Shown here: positions 7,825-15,842 of the stretch, piece by piece
Numbering within the stretch: position 1 is the first letter of the stretch
Layout of the letters: every line of letters starts with the position of its first letter
DNA from: Mycolicibacterium wolinskyi
GTDB lineage: Bacteria > Actinomycetota > Actinomycetes > Mycobacteriales > Mycobacteriaceae
Length of the DNA stretch: 64,000 nucleotides
Assembly (NCBI RefSeq): GCF_002101965.1
Contig: NZ_LQQA01000005.1
Coordinates: 248,001 to 312,000 of the forward strand
Direction of reading: 5' to 3'
Notes under the pieces: model-generated
What the model was told of the DNA's origin: nothing
Databases searched by the model: none
Seen by the model: only the letters and a program-made list of their open reading frames with translations
Made by a program: the position numbers and the translations under genes

Positions 7825-9186
7825 TCACCGTCGGGCGGTGTCATACCCCATGAATTTCAGGGCTGACAGCGCGAACGTCTTGTCGACATCGTCGCTGTCC
7901 TGTGGCGTTGCGACCGTCTGCGTCGAACGCTCGGGACGTTGAGTGGCCTGGACGATCAAGCTGATGCGCGTTGCGTTGAAGCATTTCGGGAACTTCTGCT
8001 TCTTTGACACGGGCGATAGATCGGTGATCTTGATCGGGTCAGGTTGGGGCTGTCCTTCGGGGACAAGGATTTTGACCTGTGTGACGACCCTGTGGAGGTC
8101 CCATTCGTTCGTCCCGCCGGCGTGGTCCAGCCACAGACCCGGGATGAACTCGACACTGCACACCGTGACCTCGTGACCGAAGTCGATCTCCATGAAGGCA
8201 CTGTCGATGCCGTGGGCACGTGTGCACACCCAGCCATCGCCCTTGTTCTTGCCGAACGCGCGGGCCGCTTCGAACCCTTTGACGTCACAGCTGGATCCGA
8301 CTCCCCCGGTTGGTTGCAGCTCGACGAGTCCGGTATCGGCCGCCGGCTGCTGGCCGTTGGGATTGACGACGATTTCTTGGCCGGCGTTGTTGGGCGGCGC
8401 CTCGGGAGGGGTGCTGCCGCGGCCGAACAGTCCAACGGCCACCAGGATCGCGACGAGTAGACCGGCAACAGCCTGGATCGCCGTCGGCAGTCGGCGGAAA
8501 CGTGTCCATGCCTTCTGCGCCAGTTCCATCGGTGCCCGCACGTACGCGGGAGGCGGTTTCTTCTCGCCGAGGTGGAAATCGTCGGATCCGTCGAGGGGTT
8601 GTCCCACATCGACGGCCGCGGCGGCGGGATATTGCATCGCCGGGCCGCTGCCTGGTTCTGCCGGCGGCACCTGCGGGGGCAACGGTGGGGCGATCGGCTG
8701 GTTCTCGTACGGGGCGAAGCCTGCAGGGTCTGCGGAGCCATCGTCGGGTTCCTGGTCGCTGGTCTCCGGTGTCACCGCGAAGACCGCGGGGTCGTCGTGG
8801 CCCTGGTAATCGGTGATGGTGGCGGCTGCGTCGGCCGCCGACTCGGCGGCGAACACGCCGCGGCGCCGTGCCTCTTGCTCTGTGTGACGTCGATACTCCT
8901 CGTCGTCGTCGACGACGGACACCGTCGCCACCGAGTCGTCATGTACATGGACTGGTCGACCTCCCTTGGCAGCGAAGCCCTCGATGAGCGCACCGATCGA
9001 TCCCCCGTCAACGATGTCTTTGAGTGTCTCCAGTCGTGACGTGACCGCCTGGCGCTCATCGTCACTGAGAGCCGCAGAAACGCTGATCGATTCTCGAGCC
9101 TCACTCAGGACACGCGAATAGTGGGCGTCGAGCTCGTCAGCGCTCAACGTCCCGGACTTCCACCGCTCAACAAATTCAGTAGTCAT
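7825..9186 (-). CDS. Membrane-anchored protein with extracellular discoidin/NPCBM-like domain
   Basis: A 453-residue protein beginning MTTEFVERWKSG behind GGGAG. The N-terminal 100 residues are helical, followed by an acidic and Pro-rich linker (to about 245), one transmembrane helix (about 268-288, AVAGLLVAILVAVGLF), and an extracellular beta-rich domain of about 150 residues with paired cysteines (SCDVKGF, WVCTRA, TVCSVEF, PKCFNAT). The domain looks like the discoidin/galactose-binding folds found on surface proteins, but this is a fold impression only. It lies 48 bases upstream of eccA on the same strand, so it may be an envelope component of the transfer or secretion apparatus. Confidence 0.6.
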   Translation of the reverse strand: MTTEFVERWKSGTLSADELDAHYSRVLSEARESISVSAALSDDERQAVTSRLETLKDIVDGGSIGALIEGFAAKGGRPVHVHDDSVATVSVVDDDEEYRRHTEQEARRRGVFAAESAADAAATITDYQGHDDPAVFAVTPETSDQEPDDGSADPAGFAPYENQPIAPPLPPQVPPAEPGSGPAMQYPAAAAVDVGQPLDGSDDFHLGEKKPPPAYVRAPMELAQKAWTRFRRLPTAIQAVAGLLVAILVAVGLFGRGSTPPEAPPNNAGQEIVVNPNGQQPAADTGLVELQPTGGVGSSCDVKGFEAARAFGKNKGDGWVCTRAHGIDSAFMEIDFGHEVTVCSVEFIPGLWLDHAGGTNEWDLHRVVTQVKILVPEGQPQPDPIKITDLSPVSKKQKFPKCFNATRISLIVQATQRPERSTQTVATPQDSDDVDKTFALSALKFMGYDTARR

Positions 9187-9314
9187 AGGCACTCCCGCCG
9201 CCAGTATCTCCACTTTCTTCAAATCCTGGGGGCGACAAGGGTGTGTCGCGCGACGGCCACCGCCCGCGACACCATACGGCTGGCCGCCGGAGCAGTCCGC
9301 AACACCGCTCCGCT

Positions 9315-9525
9315 GTGGCATTCACCGTGGCGCATTCTGTTGCGCCGCTCGGAGTCCGCGAGGTACTCAAAGCTGTGGCGGGCTTCGTTGCGCCCGAACG
9401 ACCGCGCAACCAAGCCAGCCGACAGTACGAAACAAGCTGATAGGTCGCCATTTAGGCGAACCCACCGCGCCCGGCGAGGACCGTGCCGGACGGCACTGTT
9501 CGTGGCGTCGTTCGTGGCGCGATAT
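9315..9525 (+). repeat. 7+2 element A (12-bp-unit array)
   Basis: Seven contiguous 12-bp units start at 9315, 9327, 9339, 9351, 9363, 9375 and 9387 (for example GTGGCATTCACC, GTTGCGCCGCTC, GTGGCGGGCTTC). After a 103-base spacer, two more units lie at 9502 and 9514 (GTGGCGTCGTTC, GTGGCGCGATAT). The T-run of the spacer is weakest in this copy (TTT at spacer position 53). It occupies the gap between divergent genes (starts 9186 and 9632), and its paired units end seven bases before the conserved element at 9533. Confidence 0.85.
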
Positions 9526-9532
9526 TTCCGGT

Positions 9533-9575
9533 GGCGTGTCACAACTACGCAAACGTATTGCCGGTGATGATGAGT
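9533..9575 (+). promoter_or_regulatory. Conserved conjugation-operon upstream element (copy 3)
   Basis: Plus-strand reading: GGCGTGTCACAACTAC, 11 bases, then GCCGGTGATGATGAGT. The second block is identical to copy 1 at 2296-2338 and has the same 11-base spacing. It precedes the TcpC-like gene (start 9632), and its ATGATGAGT opens a leader frame that overlaps that start out of frame. Confidence 0.65.
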
Positions 9576-9631
9576 TCTCGCCGGGACAAAGACCTTCCCG
9601 GCCGGATCGATCCATCGCAAGGAGTCGCGTC

Positions 9632-10594
9632 GTGGGGTTGTTCGACAAAGCACGCAAGCTCAATCGGAAAACGCAGAAGCGGCTCTACGTCGCCGCGGTC
9701 CTATGCGGACCGGCAGCGCTGGTCATGTCCTTCATCGGAAATGAGCGGATCAACGCTCTGCCAGCTCCGAACCCGGTCGACGTTCCGGCCGAAACCGCCC
9801 TGGCAGACAAGGCCTCCAGATTCGGCCGCGACTTTCTCGTGCTCTGGCTCGCTGGATCAGCCACGCCCAACAGCCAAGAACTGCAAGCACGCATCGACGA
9901 GATATCGAGCATCCCCGGCGGCATCCCGCTACCGCCGACACCGTTCAGCGTCACCGACATAAAAGACCTTGGGCCAGAGAAATACACCCAAGAAGCCGAC
10001 GGCGACCGCAACTGGATCTTCGACTACGACGTGATCGGAACCGCCCCCGGGGAACTCACACCAACCAAGCGCCGATACAGCGTCCAGTTCGTTCAGCACG
10101 GAGTGTCCTACCGCGCGACCCGCACACCACTGCCAATCAACCCCACAGCGACACCCTTCCGCGTCGAAACCGGCTACCCCGAAACCATCGACCCCTCCAG
10201 CGCCCTCGGCAAAGCCATCAGAGACTTCGCAGACGCCTACCTCAAGAAGGGCGACAACGCGAGCCTCGGGCGCACCGTATCCGGCAGCTTCCGAGACAAC
10301 TGCGAATGCGGCGGCGCACCCGCCCAAGCATCCCCATACGAGAGCACCGAGACTGTCGCGATCTACGGCAGCGCTGTCCCGCCGGCAGATCCGGAACCCG
10401 GGAGCACCGTGCACGTCTTGGCCAGCGTCAAAGCCAACGTCAGTGACTCGTCGTTCCAAACCATCACCCTGCCCCTGGAAATGCTCTACACCGACCAGGG
10501 CCAGTGGGTCGCCAACGACCTAGAAACCGACGCCCGCTACGGCGCGTCGACTGAGGCTCCCTCCGAGAGCGCAGACGCCAAGCCTGGCCGCTGA
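9632..10594 (+). CDS. TcpC/VirB8-like conjugal transfer protein
   Basis: A 320-residue protein started at a GTG behind AAGGAG. A basic N-terminus (FDKARKLNRKTQKRLY) leads into one transmembrane segment (about residues 18-36). The remainder is predicted to lie outside and falls into two alpha/beta halves of about 110 and 120 residues joined near 185-195, the layout of TcpC with two NTF2-like domains related to VirB8. TcpC/VirB8 proteins are bitopic scaffold components of conjugation machines. The conserved conjugation-operon element lies directly upstream. A CEC motif (about residue 228) is unusual. The fold-level call is inferred from topology, length and context. Confidence 0.55.
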   Translation: MGLFDKARKLNRKTQKRLYVAAVLCGPAALVMSFIGNERINALPAPNPVDVPAETALADKASRFGRDFLVLWLAGSATPNSQELQARIDEISSIPGGIPLPPTPFSVTDIKDLGPEKYTQEADGDRNWIFDYDVIGTAPGELTPTKRRYSVQFVQHGVSYRATRTPLPINPTATPFRVETGYPETIDPSSALGKAIRDFADAYLKKGDNASLGRTVSGSFRDNCECGGAPAQASPYESTETVAIYGSAVPPADPEPGSTVHVLASVKANVSDSSFQTITLPLEMLYTDQGQWVANDLETDARYGASTEAPSESADAKPGR

Positions 10595-10650
10595 CCCGGA
10601 CCTGTCACACCCACGCGCAACAATTCACACCGGCAACCTGGAGGAACACC

Positions 10651-12276
10651 GTGCCCGTCCTCTTCACCCCGTCCGCTGAGCAGCGGGCTGTGATCGATGC
10701 GTACCTGCGCGGGGAAGACCTCGCCGTCCAGGCCGGCGCCGGCACCGGCAAAAGCACCACACTGGCGTTCATCGCCGACGCCCAGCGCCGCCACAGGCCC
10801 GGCGCGACCGCCTGGTACCTCACGTTCAACAAGCGCAACGCCGAAGAGGTACAGGCGACATTCAAGAAGTACGGGCTGACCAACGCCCGGGCCTCCACCG
10901 CGCACTCGTACGCCAATCGGGCCTGCCGCGCGAAACCATCGCTTCGGCACATGGTCGAGCGCCTCAACCGGCGCGATCTCAAAATCGGCGAGGAGCTGCG
11001 ACTGCTGGGCATCGGACGGGCCTCTCGTTGCCTGGCCGCCACCATCGACGTCGATGCGGTCACGCCCACCGACGACGGGATCCGCGTTCCGCGCCACGAC
11101 CCCTCGTTCACCGTCCAGCGTCGGTTCTACACCTTGACCCGCAAGACAGTTGACAAGTTCTGCCAGTCCGCCGACGACGAGGTCACCTGGAAGCACGTGC
11201 CGTCGCTGGCCGAGCTGCAACCCCAACTCCGCCCGCTCGTGCGCCGCGAACTCATCGCCAGCGGCCAACGAATGTGGGACGAACTGTGCACACCGACCAG
11301 TCCGCTGGGCACCGGCCACGGGCACTACCTGAAGGCGTGGGCGCTGACCCGACCGACGATCGGTAGCCCCGGTGACGTCCTCCTCTACGACGAGTGCCAG
11401 GACGCGAATCCTGTTCTCGCCGAGGTGGTTGTCGCTCAACGCGGCCGCGTCCAGCTGGCCTTGGTCGGCGACGAATTCCAACAGATCTACACCTTCACCG
11501 GCAGCGTCGACGCGATGCAAGGATTCGTCGCCCTGCCCGGTGTGACTGCGCTGCCGTTGACGGAGTCGCGGCGCTTCGGGCCGGCGATCGCCGCCGAAGC
11601 CAACAAGGTGCTCGATACGCTCGACCCCGCGGGCAGCGGAATCCGCCTCGTAGGTATCGGCCCGAAGAACGGGCAGGTGCGGCACCGCTACACCGATGCT
11701 GACACCACCGCGGTGACCGCGATCGTCTGCCGCACCAACGCGCTGGTCATCGACCGCATCATGACCCAGTTGCAAGCCGGCCGACGCGTGTACTCCACCA
11801 TCGACATCCAAGAGCTGCAACGACTCGCAAAGGACGTCCAACTCGTCGAAGCAGGCCGGGCCGAGGAAGCAAAGAACACGGTCCTGCAGGGCTTCACTGA
11901 CCTCGACCTGTGGAATGAATGGCTAGATGATGACGAACCCGAAAACCAGGATTTGCGCGACAAAGTCAAAGTGATCTTGGACTACGGCATCGCTCAGATC
12001 GCCGAGCTGGCCTCAGCGCTGGAGGCCAAACCACAGGACGCCGATGTCACTGTCTCCACGGTCCACAAAGCCAAAGGCGGCACCTGGGACAGCGTCCTGG
12101 TCGACATGGGTGACCAGCCAATCGACGACGAAGACGACGAGAAACTGCGCCTGCTCTACGTCGCCTTGACCCGAGCCCGACACCTGGTCCTCTGGAAGCC
12201 ACCCGCCGACACGAACGTAACCACGCGCGCCCGGGTCCAACAGGACCCCAAACCTGCCAGCCGCGCGATCGCATAG
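10651..12276 (+). CDS. UvrD/Rep-family superfamily 1 helicase
   Basis: A 541-residue protein started at GTG 10651 behind GGAGG. Helicase motifs are in order: Walker A AGAGTGKST (about residue 30), motif II DECQDANP (about 248), motif III GDEFQQIYTF (about 274), motif V STVHKAKGGTWDSV (about 470) and motif VI LLYVALTRAR (about 503). These define an ATP-driven 3'-5' DNA helicase. At 541 residues it is shorter than chromosomal UvrD/PcrA (700-800), with reduced 1B/2B insertions, as in many mobile-element copies. It follows the TcpC-like gene by 56 bases and could act in plasmid processing or repair. Confidence 0.85.
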   Translation: MPVLFTPSAEQRAVIDAYLRGEDLAVQAGAGTGKSTTLAFIADAQRRHRPGATAWYLTFNKRNAEEVQATFKKYGLTNARASTAHSYANRACRAKPSLRHMVERLNRRDLKIGEELRLLGIGRASRCLAATIDVDAVTPTDDGIRVPRHDPSFTVQRRFYTLTRKTVDKFCQSADDEVTWKHVPSLAELQPQLRPLVRRELIASGQRMWDELCTPTSPLGTGHGHYLKAWALTRPTIGSPGDVLLYDECQDANPVLAEVVVAQRGRVQLALVGDEFQQIYTFTGSVDAMQGFVALPGVTALPLTESRRFGPAIAAEANKVLDTLDPAGSGIRLVGIGPKNGQVRHRYTDADTTAVTAIVCRTNALVIDRIMTQLQAGRRVYSTIDIQELQRLAKDVQLVEAGRAEEAKNTVLQGFTDLDLWNEWLDDDEPENQDLRDKVKVILDYGIAQIAELASALEAKPQDADVTVSTVHKAKGGTWDSVLVDMGDQPIDDEDDEKLRLLYVALTRARHLVLWKPPADTNVTTRARVQQDPKPASRAIA

Positions 12277-12540
12277 CGCCCACTGCAGGGCCGGGCCCAC
12301 CCTCGAACGAGCCACGCACCACCACGGCGCGCAACATCGTCGTCCACATCGTTTCCGCCCCCGGCGCGCCACCGGGTCGCAGCCCAGCCGGCGACGGGAA
12401 GCGTCGGCTGGCGTCAGCGTTCAATGCGAGGCCCGATAGCGCGATTCGCTCGCTGACACAATCTGCCTACGGTTCAAACTCTTCGCGGGGACAGATGGCA
12501 CCGACTTCCGCTACGTCGGACCATCCGCGGCGAACGTGAT
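12277..12540. other. Gap between convergent genes; no gene seen
   Basis: 264 bases between the ends of the helicase gene and a leftward lipoprotein gene. On the minus strand, three consecutive 12-base units (GTGGACGACGAT, GTTGCGCGCCGT, GGTGGTGCGTGG) resemble the 12-bp arrays found elsewhere, but the flanking spacing (11, 13 and 15 bases) is irregular and there is no clean spacer or paired block. It may be a decayed copy. Confidence 0.4.
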
Positions 12541-12936
12541 TCAAAGTAGCCCGCTGTCGTCCACGATGTAGCACGTTCCATTGTCGGTGCGCTCAACGTC
12601 ACCCACGTAAAACGGATACCCGTACGGCATCAGAATGCCCTTTTCGTCGAGCGCGCGACGTTTCTCGGCATTGTCTTTCTCCACCCATGCCACGGCTCGC
12701 AGCTGGGCCGCCACTGCCTCCGCGCTCGCGTCGAAGCAGTGCGAACCGCTGGCGACGAGGTTCTCGATCGGCTCATCTGCTCGTTGGTGCTTGAACGTCG
12801 CGACTGGAGCGATTGCCGCGGCCCCTGTGGACGGCGGTGGCTCGCTGGGGGACGCAGATCCGCCCTCACTGCCACAAGCTGAAATGGCGGAGCAGACGAT
12901 GGCGAATGCTGATGCCATACCAGCTATTTTGCGCAT
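12541..12936 (-). CDS. Lipoprotein, paralogue of the one at 40527
   Basis: A 131-residue protein beginning MRKIAGMAS. It has a lipoprotein signal with lipobox AISAC near residue 21, so the mature protein should be acylated and membrane-anchored. The mature part shares a spaced pattern with the protein at 40527-40967: PIE-L-G-HCF, an Ala/Arg-rich helix, then LD--G---YG and a C-terminal CY-V. Two conserved cysteines (HCF and TCYIV) likely form a disulphide. Function unknown. It faces the helicase gene convergently and stands alone on its strand. Longer forms upstream are unlikely because the signal peptide begins at this ATG. Confidence 0.65.
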   Translation of the reverse strand: MRKIAGMASAFAIVCSAISACGSEGGSASPSEPPPSTGAAAIAPVATFKHQRADEPIENLVASGSHCFDASAEAVAAQLRAVAWVEKDNAEKRRALDEKGILMPYGYPFYVGDVERTDNGTCYIVDDSGLL

Positions 12937-13095
12937 AGGCCAAGCATATGCAAGACGGCGGTTGGCGTCGATCGCCCTCGGTCTAAGCGGAGTCAGCCGG
13001 ATACCGTGACGGGGCAATCCACCGCAATAACCCGTTCAGCGAACGAGGACCCGTCTCGTGATCGGCGCGGCGAGGATGCCGAGTACGCCAGCAGG

Positions 13096-13587
13096 CTACA
13101 GGCGACTCGCCACAACAGGACCACCACGGCGGCGGCGATCGGCCCTGTCGATGAGCCTCACGCGCGTCTCGACGACCAGTCCATCGAGGCTGGGCGGGAC
13201 TGGCCGGCGGGCCTCGGCCCGCCGGTGGCGATTCTGTCGGTAGGCCACGAGGTGATCGGCAGCCTTCTGCACGAATACCGGAATGCGGTGTTCGGCTTGG
13301 AGTTCGGCAGTTCCTCGCCGGATCTCTTGAGCAATCATGTCGATGCCTGACGAGGCACCATCGGCATGAAGTGCAGGCGACTGGTGGCGGAATCCTCCGG
13401 TGAGGTTTTTGGCCATGGTTGGTTCGGTGCCGTGCACCTCTGGGTAGGCGTCGAACATGCCGATCAGCATTTCCAACAAGCGAACTTCCTGGTCGGGAGG
13501 GAGCTCCTTGACCTCCTCAAGCAGTGTGAGCATGTGCCGCAGCAGCGAAATCTTCACCGCGGCGCCGAAGAGGTTTATTGCGGCCAT
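13096..13587 (-). CDS. Unknown protein, 163 residues
   Basis: It begins MAAINLFGAAVKISLLRHML behind GGAGACTCACCGAA. The N-terminal 60 residues are helical with a Leu/Glu-rich stretch (LLEEVKELPPDQEVRLLEML). The central part is polar and the C-terminal 45 residues are strongly basic (RQNRHRRAEARR, DRADRRRRGG), which could bind nucleic acid. It lies 80 bases downstream of another unknown gene on the same strand and probably shares the promoter region near 14229. No family was recognised. Confidence 0.5.
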   Translation of the reverse strand: MAAINLFGAAVKISLLRHMLTLLEEVKELPPDQEVRLLEMLIGMFDAYPEVHGTEPTMAKNLTGGFRHQSPALHADGASSGIDMIAQEIRRGTAELQAEHRIPVFVQKAADHLVAYRQNRHRRAEARRPVPPSLDGLVVETRVRLIDRADRRRRGGPVVASRL

Positions 13588-13666
13588 TTCGGTGAGTCTC
13601 CTAATCGGTTGCGGGACAGGTTGGTCCGTCGAAAAAGACCGGGACGGGTTCTTATCGGGTCTGCGG

Positions 13667-14188
13667 TCAGGAGATCCCGGGCTTCCGAAAGGCGATCACC
13701 TCGGCGGGTGCTTGCTCGTTGCGTCGTACAAGCCCGCGCAGGCTGGCTTTAGCGCTGCGGGGGCTGACGGCCGCCGGCAGCTCGCGGGCGGGCGCCCGCA
13801 GTGTCGAAGTGATGTCGGCACCAAATCGTGTGATCTGGTTGTCTAGCGTTCGGCCGTCGGTGGTCTCGGTGTCACCGACGTCAAACGCAACCAGCGCCGC
13901 CACCGGAAATGTTGGCCGCCAGTCGCGATGGCGGTACTCACACGTCGCTGGATCGCACTCGCGGCAGCCGCAGCAGTGGAAGCTCCCGTCGTCTTCGTTC
14001 GGCGCATAGTAGACGAATCCGTACCCGTCGCCGCCGGGAGCCGTGCGGCATGCGAGCGTCTGGACACCGTTGGCGTCAACGATCCCTAGATCGGGACGAA
14101 TGCCTGCTTCGTTCATCCTCTCGACGTAGTCCTCGAGTTCGTCCTCGGTGTCGAACGTGATCATTCGTGGCGTGATTCTGGTCTGCAT
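13667..14188 (-). CDS. Unknown protein, 173 residues, with central cysteine cluster
   Basis: It begins MQTRITPRMITFDTEDELED behind GGAGGAATC. After an acidic helical N-terminus, a beta-like region contains a cysteine cluster (FHCCGCRECDPATCEYRH, about residues 70-87) that could bind zinc or an Fe-S cluster. The C-terminus is Arg/Ala-rich. The start overlaps a short leader frame that opens inside the conserved element at 14229-14269, as at three other loci. Function unknown. Confidence 0.5.
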   Translation of the reverse strand: MQTRITPRMITFDTEDELEDYVERMNEAGIRPDLGIVDANGVQTLACRTAPGGDGYGFVYYAPNEDDGSFHCCGCRECDPATCEYRHRDWRPTFPVAALVAFDVGDTETTDGRTLDNQITRFGADITSTLRAPARELPAAVSPRSAKASLRGLVRRNEQAPAEVIAFRKPGIS

Positions 14189-14228
14189 GATTCCTCCCGC
14201 GCCGCCCGGCCGGATCCCTTACTGCCTC

Positions 14229-14269
14229 CCATGATCATCAGCGCCGCGACTCCGTAGTTGCGACACACC
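14229..14269 (-). promoter_or_regulatory. Conserved conjugation-operon upstream element (copy 4)
   Basis: Minus-strand reading: GGTGTGTCGCAACTAC, 9 bases, then GCGCTGATGATCATGG. The first block is identical to copy 1 while the second is shifted and partly diverged. It precedes the leftward genes starting at 14188, and its ATG opens a 25-codon leader overlapping that start. Confidence 0.55.
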
Positions 14270-14329
14270 ATTGCGGCACACCGGTGGCGTTTGGCGGAGA
14301 GCCTGGGCGAGCGCCCACAGCGATGGTTA

Positions 14330-15076
14330 TCAGCCGTCCGACGTGGCGCCGATGCCGAGGGCATCGGAGACAACATCTTGCGTTTCCGCAACTATCTTCT
14401 TGAGGATCTCGTGGGCTTGCGCCTGGGCGTACTGCTCGGATCGGTCCTTTAGTTCTCGGAAGAAATCGATGTGCTCTTTGGTGAAGTCGACGGCGTACTT
14501 GTCGATGTTGTCGGCCACGAATTCCTTGCGGCTATCGCCGTACCCGTAGGTCAGCAGAGCGACCCCGTTCATCATGGCGTGGGCCCGCTGGACCGGGTTC
14601 TTGGATGCCGACGCCGGCGCCGTGTAGTGGTTGAGATCAACGACCGTGAACGGATCGAAGGTGTAGGTTCCGCCGTGACCGGTGACGTGGTTTGAGTTCG
14701 CGATGATTCCCACGGTGGCGCTCGGATCCGGGTGTGAGATGACGATCGTCGAATGCACCTCATCGAAACCGGGAACGTTTCCGATGTAGTAGGTCGCCTC
14801 CGGTTGGTTCACTGAAAGCGCCGAGGTGCGTGCGTATTTGGCTGCTGTTCGGGTGAGCCGGAACCATCCCGGATAGACGCTGCGATGCACGCGCACGTGC
14901 GTCGACTTCTCTGCCAAGACCCACATTCCGAGTTCGGGAAGGTCGCTGTTGATCCACACGGTGGCGTCGTAGGGCAGGAACCCTTTGAGGTGCATCTCGA
15001 CAACCCGGCTAAGACTTTCACCGAGGGCTACATGCGCCAGCGGGGATTCGGCGTCGGCTCGCACATAGATGATCAT
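14330..15076 (-). CDS. Unknown protein, 248 residues
   Basis: It begins MIIYVRADAESPLAHVALGE behind GAAAGGGGCTCCG. The reading frame is open far upstream, but this start has the ribosome-binding site and the upstream part coincides with the repeat element at 15119-15327. The protein is mixed alpha/beta for about 190 residues, then helical (KEHIDFFRELKDRSEQYAQA, a possible coiled coil). It has no signal peptide and no recognised catalytic motif, and stands alone on its strand. Confidence 0.55.
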   Translation of the reverse strand: MIIYVRADAESPLAHVALGESLSRVVEMHLKGFLPYDATVWINSDLPELGMWVLAEKSTHVRVHRSVYPGWFRLTRTAAKYARTSALSVNQPEATYYIGNVPGFDEVHSTIVISHPDPSATVGIIANSNHVTGHGGTYTFDPFTVVDLNHYTAPASASKNPVQRAHAMMNGVALLTYGYGDSRKEFVADNIDKYAVDFTKEHIDFFRELKDRSEQYAQAQAHEILKKIVAETQDVVSDALGIGATSDG

Positions 15077-15118
15077 CGGAGCCCCTTTCTTCGTGTATGG
15101 CGCCTTTTCTGTGCCGCC

Positions 15119-15327
15119 GTGGCGATGGCTGTAGCGACGCACGTTGTCAGGTACATGGAGCGTGTTGTGGTCGGAAGTGTAGCGACGTTCGTTGCGCGGC
15201 GGGGACGACACGGCCACCCGCCGTGCTCGGTTGAAACACCCTGCATACTGCAGGTTTTTCACGATGCCTCCCAGGCTGACGGGTGGCCGGTGTCCTCCAG
15301 TTCGTTGCGAAGTTCGTTGCGGTTCCC
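15119..15327 (+). repeat. 7+2 element B (12-bp-unit array)
   Basis: Units start at 15119, 15131, 15143, 15155, 15167, 15179 and 15191 (for example GTGGCGATGGCT, GTAGCGACGCAC, GTTGTCAGGTAC). A 101-base spacer has TTTTT at its position 53, and the paired units lie at 15304 and 15316 (GTTGCGAAGTTC, GTTGCGGTTCCC). It begins 43 bases upstream of the leftward gene starting at 15076. Confidence 0.85.
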
Positions 15328-15842
15328 TGCGAGCGTCGAAGCGATGATTCGCCCATGGCAGGTTTATGTAACCGGGCCGTCGAGCCACACCACTCCGTGC
15401 AGATGCAGACCTCAGCCCTGCGCTGCCGTACGTCTCACCGCGCCGGGTCTGCCGCCTGGCTGCCGTCCTCAGTGCGGCAAATACTGCACGGGCGCCCAAC
15501 GCGACCCAGGCTCGTATCGTCGGACCAGTCGAAACGATGTTCAAAGCAACGCGTTCGCTGGCACGGCATAGACCGTCCCGGAGCGCGTCGGCCTGTCTCA
15601 GCGGCGCCGTTCGAGCGAACAGGGGCCGCGATCATGATCAGTCAAGCCGCTGGAAAACGCGCTTTCGATTTGATTTGCGGGCGTAAAATCGCTCTGTCGA
15701 AGCACCGGACTTTGGGCGTCGCAACTGGGTGCTGGGCCGTTGATTGGGGGATCAAACAGCGACATTCGTCGCGCTCTGCGACAGAGCTTTCGGTGCCTTG
15801 ACGAGCTTTTGGATTGTTCCGTTTTCGTGGGGGAGCACCGAG
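15328..15842. other. 515-bp gap, no gene seen
   Basis: No frame here shows convincing codon structure or a ribosome-binding site. A more AT-rich patch near 15660-15690 (containing TTGATT and TAAAAT) could hold the promoter of the following plus-strand gene. Confidence 0.4.

Noticed and set aside
9238..9262. Fifth copy of the conserved upstream element (GGTGTGTCGC)
   Set aside because: Only the first ten bases match, the second block is missing and the orientation is opposite to the neighbouring gene start at 9186.
12290..12430. A ninth 12-bp-unit element in reverse
   Set aside because: Only three units keep the 12-base step; the others are 11, 13 or 15 bases apart and neither spacer nor paired units can be found. 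Kept only as a possible remnant.
15077..15544. N-terminal extension of the 248-residue gene
   Set aside because: The frame is open, but it passes through repeat element B, is Arg-rich, and the ribosome-binding site supports the start at 15076.
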